DNA from: Microbacterium sp. AG1240
Lineage (GTDB): Bacteria > Actinomycetota > Actinomycetes > Actinomycetales > Microbacteriaceae
Assembly: GCF_003635115.1 (NCBI RefSeq)
Contig: NZ_RBXJ01000001.1
Coordinates: 744,001-808,000 of the forward strand
Direction of reading: 5' to 3'
Length of the DNA stretch: 64,000 nt
Made by a program: the position numbers and the translations under genes
The notes under the pieces: generated by a model
The model's input: only the letters and a program-made list of their open reading frames with translations
Told to the model about the DNA's origin: nothing
Databases searched by the model: none
In this document: positions 56,075-64,000 of the stretch, piece by piece
How the letters are laid out: each line of letters opens with the position of its first letter
Position numbering within the stretch: position 1 is the first letter of the stretch

Positions 56075-56433
56075 CGATCGCCCTCAGCGGTCGCGACGCC
56101 GAGTTCGTCTGCCACGGCGGGGTCGGCCAGCACGGCCGCCAGGAGGTCGTGGGCGCTCTCGGCGGTGATCTGCACGCGGATGTCGCGCCCGTTCTCGATC
56201 ACCAGCCAGGTGCGGGAGTCGCTGCGCCGGTGGAGGAGGCCGACCTCGACGTCGGCCGTCGCTATCGCGGCACCGTCGCGTCCGTCGCGCAGGGTGAGGG
56301 TGAGCGAGCGCCCACCGCTGCGATGGTCTTCGTCTGCCTCGTGCGTCGTCTGGCCGTGCCGTGTCGTGCACCAGGCGAAGGGGCAGGACGGGCCTCGGCT
56401 CTCGGGTCGGCGCCGAACCTCGTCGTCGCTCAT
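56071..56433 (-). CDS. Small protein with CxxxWCxxxH motif (DUF6907-like)
   Basis: A 120-residue protein. The N-terminal part has CPFAWCTTRHG and later HEADEDHRSGG, a possible zinc site of Cys/His residues, followed by a beta-rich domain (about 40-115). The pattern resembles DUF6907, found in Actinobacteria, but the assignment is tentative. The ATG has GGGAG 5 nt upstream. Its stop overlaps the pcrA stop region on the opposite strand. Confidence 0.62.
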   Translation of the reverse strand: MSDDEVRRRPESRGPSCPFAWCTTRHGQTTHEADEDHRSGGRSLTLTLRDGRDGAAIATADVEVGLLHRRSDSRTWLVIENGRDIRVQITAESAHDLLAAVLADPAVADELGVATAEGDR

Positions 56434-56664
56434 CGGGGCTCCCCTCTCGCCATTCGACGTCTGTCATCGCTGGGTGAGGTGGGCACGACCTCTCCGCCCA
56501 GTAAAGCGTGGGGTTCCGACATCGCGTGCTCGCCGGCCGGGGCTCGCGTGCGCATGTGTACATGCTAGCCGGGTCACTGCGGTCCGTGGAGACGCGGGGC
56601 CGTCCCCGTGCGAGCGCGAGGTTCGCCGCGTGCGGGAACTGGGCCTCGGGTTAGGCTGAAACGG

Positions 56665-57687
56665 ATGGCTCTCTTCTCGCGTCGAAAGAATTCCGACCGT
56701 CCGGCCGCCTCCGAGGCTCCGGCCGAGGCGGGCACCACCGACGTCACGGCTCCGCCGGTCGAGCCGGTGAGCGACCCCGCGGCGTCGGTCGGCATCTCTC
56801 TCTCCACGTTCCAGGGTGTGGGGGCGTCCCCGCCCGCCGAGCCCGTCCCCGACACGCGACCCCGGGCTCGCGCGGTGCCCGCGGAGGCTCCCGCGCCGAA
56901 CGAGTCGCTCCCGGGCGTGTACGACAACGTGCTCCTCCGCGATGCGCTGGCCGCGCTGCCCGATCCGCCCACACCGACCGCGCTCATGAACGTTGCGCGG
57001 CAGCTGCTGCAGGGGCACCTTTATTTGCGGGTCAAGGGCGATGCTCGCGCGTTGCTCTCGGAAGGCCGTGGTCTGCCGCTCGCGGTGACCCGGCGAGGCG
57101 AGAAGCAGCACGTGCTCGTCTACAGCTCCGGTACGGCTCTCCAGGCCAGCGTGAAAGCCGACGGCGACACCGACACCTCCGCGATGGCGCAGCCGGTTCT
57201 CACGGTGCTGCGCCACGTGCTCGACGGGCCCTACGAGGGCATCGTCATCGACCCGTCGTCGGGGCCTGCCCGGGCCGTCCTGCCGAAGCCGCTCCTCCAG
57301 CGCGCTGTCGACGAGGCGCACGCGACGCTGACCATCAAGACGCTTCTCGCCGGTCCCCGCACCGACGAGACGGCGCCCGCGGTCGCCGCCGCGTTGGCCG
57401 AGGCGCCCCTGTGGATCGCCGTACGCCGCACCGAGGAGGGTGGTCCGGTCGGCATCGCCGAATCGCGCACGGCCGACGGCGATCGGTACCTCGAGGTGTT
57501 CTCCCACCCGCTCGAAGTGCTCAGCCTCGGCCGCGGCGACCAGGCCCTGCCGGTGACGGCCGATCAGCTCGGCAAAGCGCTCGCCGCCGACGCGGGACTC
57601 ACCGGTGTGGTCGTCGATCCGGGCGGACCGTGGATCCGCGTGCCTCGCGCCGAGCTGGCCGCGCCGCTCACCGACGCGTCCTCGTAG
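56665..57687 (+). CDS. SseB-family protein
   Basis: A 340-residue protein. The first 95 residues are Pro/Ala-rich and disordered. Two SseB-type domains follow: one at about 100-205 (DNVLLRDALAALPDPPTPTALMNVARQLL, then PLAVTRRGEKQHVLVYSSGTALQA) and a C-terminal one at about 215-335. SseB overproduction was first noted in relation to serine sensitivity in E. coli, but the role is unclear. ATG 56665 lies 7 nt after TAGGCT (56652-56657), so it is leaderless; an upstream ATG at 56608 is not preferred. Confidence 0.8.
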   Translation: MALFSRRKNSDRPAASEAPAEAGTTDVTAPPVEPVSDPAASVGISLSTFQGVGASPPAEPVPDTRPRARAVPAEAPAPNESLPGVYDNVLLRDALAALPDPPTPTALMNVARQLLQGHLYLRVKGDARALLSEGRGLPLAVTRRGEKQHVLVYSSGTALQASVKADGDTDTSAMAQPVLTVLRHVLDGPYEGIVIDPSSGPARAVLPKPLLQRAVDEAHATLTIKTLLAGPRTDETAPAVAAALAEAPLWIAVRRTEEGGPVGIAESRTADGDRYLEVFSHPLEVLSLGRGDQALPVTADQLGKALAADAGLTGVVVDPGGPWIRVPRAELAAPLTDASS

Positions 57688-57745
57688 TCGACCCGTCCGA
57701 CGCTCGCGGGGTGACGGATGCGGCGCACCGCCCTAGTGTCGAACA

Positions 57746-58774
57746 ATGGCGTCTCCGCGCATCACCCTCACCGTCCCGGGCCCTGATGGCGAGCGGGAGG
57801 TGGGTCTGTCGAGCCCCGATCGCGTGCTCTGGCCGGAGGCGGGTATCACCAAGCGCGAGCTGGCGGAGTACTTCGTCGCCGTGGCGGAGCCGTTCCTCGC
57901 GGCCAACGGCGGTCGCCCCGTGTCGCTGGAGAGATTTCCCGACGGCATCGAAGGGGAGAGCTTCTTCTCGAAGAACCCGCCGAAGGGCGCGCCCGACTAC
58001 GTCCAAGCGGTGACCGTCACCTACAACAGCGGACGCCGGCATCCGCAGCTCGTGCTCACCGAGATCGCGTCGGCGGTGTGGGCCGCACAGATGAACACCA
58101 TTGTCTTCCATCCGTGGGCGTCGCTCGCCGACGACACAGACCACCCCGTCGAGCTGCGGATCGACCTCGATCCCCAGCCCGGCACCGGGTTCGCCGAGGC
58201 GGTCGCCGCCGCCCACGGGCTGCGCGAGGTGCTGCGAGAGGCGGGCCTCGAACCCTGGATCAAGACCAGCGGGAACCGCGGGCTGCACGTCTTCTGCCCC
58301 ATCGAACCGGCCCACGAGTTCCTCGACGTGCGGCACGCGGTGATCGCCGCGGCGCGCGAGCTCGAACGGCGGATGCCCGATCGGGTGACGACGAATTGGT
58401 GGAAGGAGGAGCGAGGAGAGCGGATCTTCGTCGACTTCAACCAGGCGAACCGCGACCGCACGATGGCCGGCGCCTACTCGCCGCGCGCGCTCCCGACGGC
58501 GACCGTCTCCACCCCGCTGACGTGGGACGAGCTCGACGGCGTGGATCCGCACGACTTCACCGTGCGAACCGTGCCGCAGCGGTTGGCCGACGTCGGCGAT
58601 CCATGGCGGGGGATGCTCGACAGGCGCGGTCGGATCGACGTGCTGCTGCAGTGGTGGGAGCGCGACCTCGCCGGCGGGCTCGGCGAGCTGCCGTTCCCGC
58701 CCGAGTTCCCCAAGATGCCGGGCGAACCGCCCCGTGTGCAGCCGTCGCGCGCCCGTAAGCCCGATACCGCCTGA
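57746..58774 (+). CDS. LigD-type polymerase/primase-domain protein (shorter form)
   Basis: A 342-residue PolDom protein, homologous to the one at 40.5-41.7 kb. It shows LRIDLDPQPGTGF (metal-binding Asp pair, about 132), SGNRGLHVFCPI (about 174) and WWKEERGERIFVDFNQANRDRT (about 215). The C-terminal extension of the longer paralogue is missing. It is a candidate end-processing polymerase or primase. TAGTGT (57734-57739) lies 6 nt before the ATG. An LPXTG gene separates it from a ligase on the other strand. Confidence 0.9.
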   Translation: MASPRITLTVPGPDGEREVGLSSPDRVLWPEAGITKRELAEYFVAVAEPFLAANGGRPVSLERFPDGIEGESFFSKNPPKGAPDYVQAVTVTYNSGRRHPQLVLTEIASAVWAAQMNTIVFHPWASLADDTDHPVELRIDLDPQPGTGFAEAVAAAHGLREVLREAGLEPWIKTSGNRGLHVFCPIEPAHEFLDVRHAVIAAARELERRMPDRVTTNWWKEERGERIFVDFNQANRDRTMAGAYSPRALPTATVSTPLTWDELDGVDPHDFTVRTVPQRLADVGDPWRGMLDRRGRIDVLLQWWERDLAGGLGELPFPPEFPKMPGEPPRVQPSRARKPDTA

Positions 58775-58931
58775 GAGATCGAGGTGCGCGGGGAGGGGCG
58801 TCCGACCGGCGCCACCGGGGTACGCGGATACGATGTCGCATGTCGCGCGCGGATCACGATATCGTGGGGAGTGGCGACAAAACGCCGACAGCGTCGAACG
58901 GCCAAGGGCGGCCGGGAATCGGAGAACAAGG

Positions 58932-59336
58932 GTGCGCACGTCGAACGGACGCAGAACGGTCGGCATCGTCGCCGGGGCAGTGCTCGCGGGGGCTCTGCTG
59001 CTCCCGGCGGGCGTGGCATCAGCCGAACCCGTCGACAGCGAATCGCTGACCCTCGTCGTCGAGATCCCCGAGCGCACCGCCACTCCGACCCCGTCGCCCA
59101 CCGCGACGGTCGATCCGACTCCGTGGCCGCAGCCGTCGTCGAGCTCGACGACCGGGCCGGGCAACGGCTCCTCGGGCAATGGCGCGTCGGGTAACGGCGC
59201 ATCGGGTCAGCTCCCCGCGACCGGTGGCGAGGGTCTGCTCTGGCTCCTGGTCGCCGGCGGCGCGATCACCGCGGTCGGCCTCACGATCCGCGGCGCGGCG
59301 CGTTCGCGTCAGTCGAGCACGTCGCCCAGGTCGTAG
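58932..59336 (+). CDS. Small LPXTG cell-wall-anchored protein
   Basis: A 134-residue secreted protein. The signal peptide (about 7-35) ends VASAE. The mature part is a short Thr/Pro/Ser-rich stalk with SGNGASGNGASG repeats. The sorting signal LPATGGEG (about 96-103) is followed by a hydrophobic segment and a basic tail. No folded domain remains, so it may be a wall spacer or a remnant. GTG 58932 has GGAG 7 nt upstream. The end overlaps the convergent ligase by 28 bp. Confidence 0.78.
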   Translation: MRTSNGRRTVGIVAGAVLAGALLLPAGVASAEPVDSESLTLVVEIPERTATPTPSPTATVDPTPWPQPSSSSTTGPGNGSSGNGASGNGASGQLPATGGEGLLWLLVAGGAITAVGLTIRGAARSRQSSTSPRS

Positions 59337-60352
59337 GCCGAGACCGTCTCGAGCTGCTCGTAGGTGCACGACCGCGCGTCGCGGTCGTCGCGCCACCGCT
59401 CGAACTGCACCGTGTGACGGAAACGGTACCCCTCGAGCTGGTCGTACCGGACTTCCAGAACTCGTTCGGGTCTCAGTCGCACGAAGGACACGTCCTTCGA
59501 CGCCGAGAAGCGAGAACGGTCCGTCTCTCCGGTGATCGCGTCTCCCGCGTCGTCGCGCTCCACGTACGGCGCGAGCTCGTCGATGAGTGACAATCGTCGC
59601 TCGTTGCTCCACGCGGCCACCCCGCCCACCCCCACGAGGGTGCCCTCGGCGGTGTAGAGCCCGACGAGGAGCGAACCGACGCCCCGACCCGACTTGTGGA
59701 TGCGGTACCCCAGTGCGACGACGTCTGCGGTGCGGGCGTGCTTGATCTTGAACATGGCGCGCTTGCTCGGGGCGTACGGCTGGGCGAGCGGCTTCGCGAT
59801 GACGCCGTCGAGTCCCGCTCCCTCGAATTCCGCGAGCCAGCGCCGCGCGACGTCGGCGTCGTCCGACGTGCGCGTCACGTGCACCGGGTGGGGGAGCCCT
59901 ACGAGCAGGTCGACGAGTTCGGCGCGACGCACCGAGAACGGCTCGGGCTGGAGGTCGCGCTCGCCGCGCGCGAGCAGATCGAACGCGATGAACATCGCCG
60001 GCGTCTCCTCGGCGAGCATCGCGACGCGGGAGGCGGCGGGGTGGATGCGCTGCGACAGCGACTCCCAGTCCAGGCGCTGCGCTCCCGGTTCGCCCCGGGC
60101 CACGACGATCTCGCCGTCGATGAGGCACGGCTCCGGGAGAAGACGGGTGAAGGCCTCGACGAGCTCGGGGAAGTACCGGGTGAGCGGCTTCGCTCCGCGG
60201 CTGCCTATTTCGACCGCGGTGCCGTCCCACGAGACCAGAGCACGGAACCCGTCCCACTTGGGCTCGTAGCTCAGGCCGCCGTCGACCTTGGCCTGCTCGG
60301 GCACCTGGGGCACGGACTTCGCCAGCATCGGTGCCGGGATGTCGTAGGGCAC
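59309..60352 (-). CDS. Stand-alone ATP-dependent DNA ligase (LigC-like)
   Basis: A 347-residue ligase of the nucleotidyltransferase superfamily. Motif I is EPKWDGFRALV with the adenylated lysine (about 32), motif III DGEIVVA, motif IIIa FDLLA, motif IV EGAGLDGVIAKPL and motif V FKIKHART. An OB-fold C-terminal part follows. It resembles mycobacterial LigC, which acts in repair with PolDom partners. It starts at GTG 60352, 4 nt after the AI-2E transporter stop. Confidence 0.92.
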   Translation of the reverse strand: MPYDIPAPMLAKSVPQVPEQAKVDGGLSYEPKWDGFRALVSWDGTAVEIGSRGAKPLTRYFPELVEAFTRLLPEPCLIDGEIVVARGEPGAQRLDWESLSQRIHPAASRVAMLAEETPAMFIAFDLLARGERDLQPEPFSVRRAELVDLLVGLPHPVHVTRTSDDADVARRWLAEFEGAGLDGVIAKPLAQPYAPSKRAMFKIKHARTADVVALGYRIHKSGRGVGSLLVGLYTAEGTLVGVGGVAAWSNERRLSLIDELAPYVERDDAGDAITGETDRSRFSASKDVSFVRLRPERVLEVRYDQLEGYRFRHTVQFERWRDDRDARSCTYEQLETVSAYDLGDVLD

Positions 60353-60356
60353 GATC

Positions 60357-61532
60357 TCACCCCTCGCCGCCGGAGAGCGGCACGGGCGACCGGCGCTTCT
60401 TTCGCCGGGCCCACTCGGCCGGCTCGTTCTCGCCGTTCCAGACCGACACGATGCCCCAGGCGACGGCGGTCAGCGGCACGGCGAGCAGGGTTCCGAGGAT
60501 GCCGCCGATCGCGGTGCCGCCGGCCAGCACGACCAGCACGACGAACGAGTGCAGCTTCATCGTGCGACCCATCAGCACCGGCTGGAGGAAGTTGCCCTCG
60601 AGCTGGTTGACGAGCACGACCACCCCGACGACGAAGAGCGCGTTGACCGGTCCGTTCGCCACCAGTGCGACGAGCGCTGCCAGTACGCCGGCCGATACCG
60701 CACCGACGATCGGGATGAACGCGAGGAGGAAGACGAGCACCGCGAGGGGGAGCGCCAGGGGCACCTGAAGGATCAGCAGACCGATGTAGATGCCGATGGC
60801 GTCGACGGCTGCGACCGAGGCGGTGCCCCGCACGTACGAGCCGAGCACCGTGACCGTCTTGTCGCCGATGCGGCGCGCGCGGTCGTAGTGGGCGCCGCGG
60901 AAGGGGCGCAGCACGAACTCCCACATGCGGGGGCCGTCCTTCAGGAAGAAAAAGAGGATCACGATCAGCAGCACGAATCCGGTGGCGAACGAGGCGATGG
61001 CGCTCACGCCCGCCAGCGCTCCGGTGCCGAACTGTGCGCTCGTGACGAAGTCGGTGATCGCCGACATCGCGCTGTCGATCTGCTCGGGAGAGATGGCGAA
61101 CGGCAGGGTGTGGTACCAGTCGAGCGCCTGCGAGAAGCCGTCTTGGGCCTGTGAGTACAGGTCGTCCCACTGGTCTATGACGGCGCGCACGACCAGCCAG
61201 CCCAGCCCCGTCAGCACTACGACGACGGCCAGGAGGGTGAGCAGCGTCGCGATCAGCGACGGCACACCCTTGCGCCGCATCCACATCGTGAACGGACCGA
61301 ACGCCGAGGCGAAGATCAGCGCGAGGATGAGGGGGATCACGACGAGCGTCACCTGCTGGATGCCCCAGATGAGACCGCCGACGACGATGACGAGCACGAC
61401 GATCTGAACGCTGCGCAGCGCGAGGCGTCCGAAGGCGTCGGCCCACAGCGAGCGGGGCGGGGTGTCTTCGGTGTGCTCGATGGCGGATGCCACGGCATCC
61501 TTGTGCACGGGCGTGCGACGGAACAGGCTCAT
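60357..61532 (-). CDS. AI-2E family transporter
   Basis: A 391-residue membrane protein with about eight hydrophobic segments and a central soluble helical region (about 130-205). ILFFFLKDGPRMWEFVLRPF and LAFIPIVGAVSAGVLAALVAL are typical. Members export small molecules or exchange ions; the name comes from TqsA and does not prove autoinducer transport. ATG 61532 lies 6 nt after TACCTT on the minus strand (61539-61544); an ATG at 61565 lies upstream of that box. The ligase gene follows directly. Confidence 0.87.
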   Translation of the reverse strand: MSLFRRTPVHKDAVASAIEHTEDTPPRSLWADAFGRLALRSVQIVVLVIVVGGLIWGIQQVTLVVIPLILALIFASAFGPFTMWMRRKGVPSLIATLLTLLAVVVVLTGLGWLVVRAVIDQWDDLYSQAQDGFSQALDWYHTLPFAISPEQIDSAMSAITDFVTSAQFGTGALAGVSAIASFATGFVLLIVILFFFLKDGPRMWEFVLRPFRGAHYDRARRIGDKTVTVLGSYVRGTASVAAVDAIGIYIGLLILQVPLALPLAVLVFLLAFIPIVGAVSAGVLAALVALVANGPVNALFVVGVVVLVNQLEGNFLQPVLMGRTMKLHSFVVLVVLAGGTAIGGILGTLLAVPLTAVAWGIVSVWNGENEPAEWARRKKRRSPVPLSGGEG

Positions 61533-61584
61533 GCTCCGAAGGTAGCCGGTCGCTCCGGTGGGCACCCGGGGTTGCGGCGGTGCG

Positions 61585-62823
61585 TTATACGAACGCGCTC
61601 ATGCCGGTGATGTCGCGTCCGAGCAGGAGCGCCTGCACGCTCTCCGTGCCCTCGTACGTGTGAATCGCCTCGATGTCGGCCATGTGCTGTATCACCCCGT
61701 TCTCGAGCAGGATGCCGTTGCCGCCGAGCAGGTCGCGCGCCGTCGATGCGACCCGACGGGCCGCGCGGGTGTTGTGGTACTTCGCGAGCGAGGCCTGCGT
61801 GGGCCGAAGACCGCCGGATGCTTCGAGGTCGGCCAACCGGCGGCAGAACAGCTGCATGCCGGTGAGGTCGTCGAGCATCTGTGTCAGGCGCTCCTGGATG
61901 AGCTGGAACTTCGCCAACGGCTTGCCGAACTGCACGCGCTGCGTCGCGTACGACAGGGCGGCCTCGTAGCAGGCGGTCGCGTGGCCGAGGGCCGACCACG
62001 CCACGCCCGAGCGCGTGGCGAAGAGCACGGTCGACGCATCCTTGAAGCTCTTCGTGCCGGGGAGCACCGCGCTCAGCGGCACCCGCACGTCGTCGAGCGC
62101 GATGTGCGCCTGATGGATCGCGCGGAGCGACGCCTTGCCCGGAATGACGGTGCCGGTGTAACCGGGGAGGGACTGCTCGACGAGGAAGCATCGCACCGAG
62201 CCGTGCTCGGCGGCGTCCGGGTCGTCGACGCGCGCCCACACGAAGCTGACCCCGCCGGAGGCGCCGTTGCCGATCCACTTCTTCGTGCCGCGCAGCACCC
62301 ACGCGTCGCCGTCGCGCCGCGCGACCGTCTCGAGCGAGACCGAGTCCGATCCGTGGTCGGGTTCGGTGAGTGCGAAGGCGCCGAGCACGTCTCCGCGGAA
62401 GAGGGGCTGCAGCCATCGCTCGCGCTGCTCGGGTGAGCCGTAGAGCGCGAGCGTGCGCAGGGCGAGTCCGCCCTGGACGGCCACGATGGTGCCGAGCGAG
62501 CCGTCGCCGCGCGAGACCTCCATGTTCACCAGGCCCGCCGCGAGGGGCGACGACGCGGGGAGGTCGGGGTCGTCGATGCCGTCGGCGAACAGGCCGAGCT
62601 CGCCCATGCGGGGTAGGAGGTCGATAGGGAACTCCGCGGCATCCCACGCGCCCTGCATCCGCGTTCCGACCTCGTCGATGAGCGTCTGCGCGTTCTTCCA
62701 GGCGTCGAGGTCGGCATCGGACACGTCGGCGAAGACCGCGTAATAGTCGGTGCCGCGTCGGCCGGTGAGGTCGTAGCGCGAGACGGCCTCGCCGGGGAGG
62801 TGTGAAGTAGCAGCGTCGCTCAT
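61585..62823 (-). CDS. Acyl-CoA dehydrogenase (glutaryl-CoA dehydrogenase-like)
   Basis: A 412-residue flavoprotein. It contains GAFALTEPDHGSDSVSLET (about 138-156), GTKKWIGNG and, near the C-terminus, IHTYEGTESVQALLLGRDITG, in which the Glu of YEGT is the catalytic base as in glutaryl-CoA dehydrogenase. It oxidises an acyl-CoA with FAD and passes electrons to ETF. The substrate is not determined. ATG 62823 lies 7 nt after TAGCGT on the minus strand (62831-62836). Confidence 0.9.
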   Translation of the reverse strand: MSDAATSHLPGEAVSRYDLTGRRGTDYYAVFADVSDADLDAWKNAQTLIDEVGTRMQGAWDAAEFPIDLLPRMGELGLFADGIDDPDLPASSPLAAGLVNMEVSRGDGSLGTIVAVQGGLALRTLALYGSPEQRERWLQPLFRGDVLGAFALTEPDHGSDSVSLETVARRDGDAWVLRGTKKWIGNGASGGVSFVWARVDDPDAAEHGSVRCFLVEQSLPGYTGTVIPGKASLRAIHQAHIALDDVRVPLSAVLPGTKSFKDASTVLFATRSGVAWSALGHATACYEAALSYATQRVQFGKPLAKFQLIQERLTQMLDDLTGMQLFCRRLADLEASGGLRPTQASLAKYHNTRAARRVASTARDLLGGNGILLENGVIQHMADIEAIHTYEGTESVQALLLGRDITGMSAFV

Positions 62824-62935
62824 GCGAACCACGCTAGACGCTCGAGCGCCCGATGCGGGCGGGTTGTCCCGACCGCATCGAGGTGTCGTGTCAAGCCGCC
62901 TGCGCCCGGTCGCCGGCGGGCGTTGACTGACGCGC

Positions 62936-64000
62936 ATGACCTCACTGTGGAAGCACGGGCTGGAGCCCGTCACCGGCACGACGATCGAAGCCGGTGCCTC
63001 GCACGAGGTCGTCGTCGTGGGTGCCGGGATCACCGGACTCTCGACCGCGCTGATGCTCGTGAGGTCGGGATTCGACGTCGCCCTCGTCGAGAAGGGCGAC
63101 GTCGCCGAACTCGCCACGGGCTCGAACACCGGCAAGGTCTCGCTCCTTCAGGGAACGACCCTCTCCGAGCTGCGACGTCACCATCCCGCCCGCCTCGTCC
63201 GTGCCTACGTGGACGCCAACCGCAGCGGCGCGGAATGGGTGGCCGACACCGCACGCGAACTCGGCGTCCCGGCGACGCGACGCACGGCCTATACCTACGC
63301 GCAGGATGCCGGTGGCGTGCGCGCGGTCGGCGACGAGCACGCCGCCGCCACCGAGGCCGGTGTCGAGACGCGCATCGTGGGCGTCGACGAGATGGCGCAG
63401 GTGCCGTTCCCGGTCGCTCGGGCCGTCGCGCTCGACGACCAGCTCGCGCTGGACCCGGCCCGTTTCGCCCGCGCGCTCGCCGCGGCCTTCGTCGCCGAGG
63501 GCGGTCGCCTCCATACCCGCACCCCGGTGCGGCGAGTGAGCGTGATGGGCACGCCGACGGTGCACACGGATGCGGGGGACCTCTCGGCGCACCGCGTGGT
63601 GCTGGCGACGGCGACGCCGATCATGGACCGCGGTCTCTACTTCGCCAAGACCAGCGGGCTGCGATCGTCGTGCGTCTCGTTCGCGCTCGAGGGGGATGCC
63701 TTCGACGGCATGTACCTCTCCACCGACGACCCCTCGCGCTCGATACGCGTCGTCCGCGAGGCGGACGGACCCGTCGATGCTCCGCAACTGATCGTCGGCG
63801 GAGCGGGTCACCCCGTCGGCCGCGAGGACTCGGCGCTCGCCCTCATGGACGAACTGGTCGCCTGGGCGCGGCAGCACCTCCCGATCGGTGAGGAGACCCA
63901 CCGGTGGTCGGCGCAGGACTACCGATCGCACAACCTCGTGCCGTTCGTCGGCACGCTTCCGCGCACACTCGGGCGGGTGAGCTTCGCGACGGGGTACGCG
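62936..64000 (+). CDS. FAD-dependent oxidoreductase of the DAO type (truncated by window end)
   Basis: 355 codons are visible and no stop is reached. The FAD site is HEVVVVGAGITGLSTALML (about 24-42), followed by SNTGKVSLLQGTTLSELR. ALDDQLALDPARFARALAAAF and SFATGYA, just before the cut, fit the DadA-like group. In many Actinobacteria this protein continues into a C-terminal Rieske [2Fe-2S] domain, which would lie beyond the window; that part is not seen. The ATG is in frame from 62936. Confidence 0.82.
   Translation, partial: MTSLWKHGLEPVTGTTIEAGASHEVVVVGAGITGLSTALMLVRSGFDVALVEKGDVAELATGSNTGKVSLLQGTTLSELRRHHPARLVRAYVDANRSGAEWVADTARELGVPATRRTAYTYAQDAGGVRAVGDEHAAATEAGVETRIVGVDEMAQVPFPVARAVALDDQLALDPARFARALAAAFVAEGGRLHTRTPVRRVSVMGTPTVHTDAGDLSAHRVVLATATPIMDRGLYFAKTSGLRSSCVSFALEGDAFDGMYLSTDDPSRSIRVVREADGPVDAPQLIVGGAGHPVGREDSALALMDELVAWARQHLPIGEETHRWSAQDYRSHNLVPFVGTLPRTLGRVSFATGYA

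Overview
The window is about 64 kb of GC-rich, densely coding actinobacterial chromosome. Many genes start directly after a TANNNT -10 hexamer (leaderless), GTG/TTG starts and ATGA/GTGA overlaps are common, and the gene content (GuaB3, IniB-type protein, paired dynamins, LPXTG proteins, deazaflavin-type oxidoreductase, LigD-type polymerase proteins) points to Microbacteriaceae, most likely Microbacterium. This assignment is an inference from gene content; no rRNA gene is present. There are no transposases, integrases, phage genes or CRISPR arrays.

Layout. 1-2.2 kb: tail of an LPXTG wall protein, then a DUF5819/HTTM pair. 2.3-9.9 kb: cell-wall and tRNA-modification genes (glmS, acpS, alr, tsaE, tsaB, rimI, tsaD) with one inverted alpha/beta hydrolase. 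9.9-11.1 kb: a THUMP-like methyltransferase. 11.2-22.7 kb: the most unusual region. Two lysine-free acidic Asn/Asp/Ser-repeat proteins and two dynamin-like GTPases face a membrane protein, an IniB-N-domain protein, a large ATPase/LuxR regulator and a membrane-anchored Hsp70. 23-23.3 kb: groES behind two CIRCE operators. 23.5-30.6 kb: rarD and a branched-chain amino-acid ABC system (livJ on +, livHMGF on -). 30.8-37.8 kb: guanine-nucleotide genes guaB, guaB3 and guaA mixed with TMEM175-type, SURF1 and DUF3817 membrane proteins. 38-45.7 kb: deazaflavin-type oxidoreductase, glycosyltransferase, LigD-type polymerase, Bax-inhibitor-1 protein, GDPD phosphodiesterase and FAD-linked oxidase, with repeat-rich spacers. 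45.6-50 kb: aminotransferase with metI-metN-metQ (metN appears frameshifted) and a MarR regulator. 50-53.5 kb: a divergent arsenic-type cluster followed by a tRNA-Met-like element. 53.6-64 kb: pcrA, sseB, a second LigD-type polymerase, a small LPXTG protein, a stand-alone ATP-dependent ligase, an AI-2E transporter, an acyl-CoA dehydrogenase and a truncated FAD oxidoreductase.

The 11.2-22.7 kb locus is the main candidate for an undescribed system. Three proteins in it, encoded on opposite strands, share one roughly 85-residue module. One of them carries an N-terminal domain like mycobacterial IniB, and the two GTPases parallel mycobacterial IniA and IniC. The extra Hsp70, the large regulator and the duplicated repeat proteins go beyond iniBAC. 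A cytosolic or membrane-associated stress assembly that remodels membrane is a reasonable hypothesis, but nothing in the sequence proves it.

Other points of note are a family of about 80 bp palindromic intergenic repeats (five copies), a 15/22 bp minisatellite, and a hexamer (GCATCC/GGATGC) that recurs in coding DNA using otherwise rare codons in both orientations.
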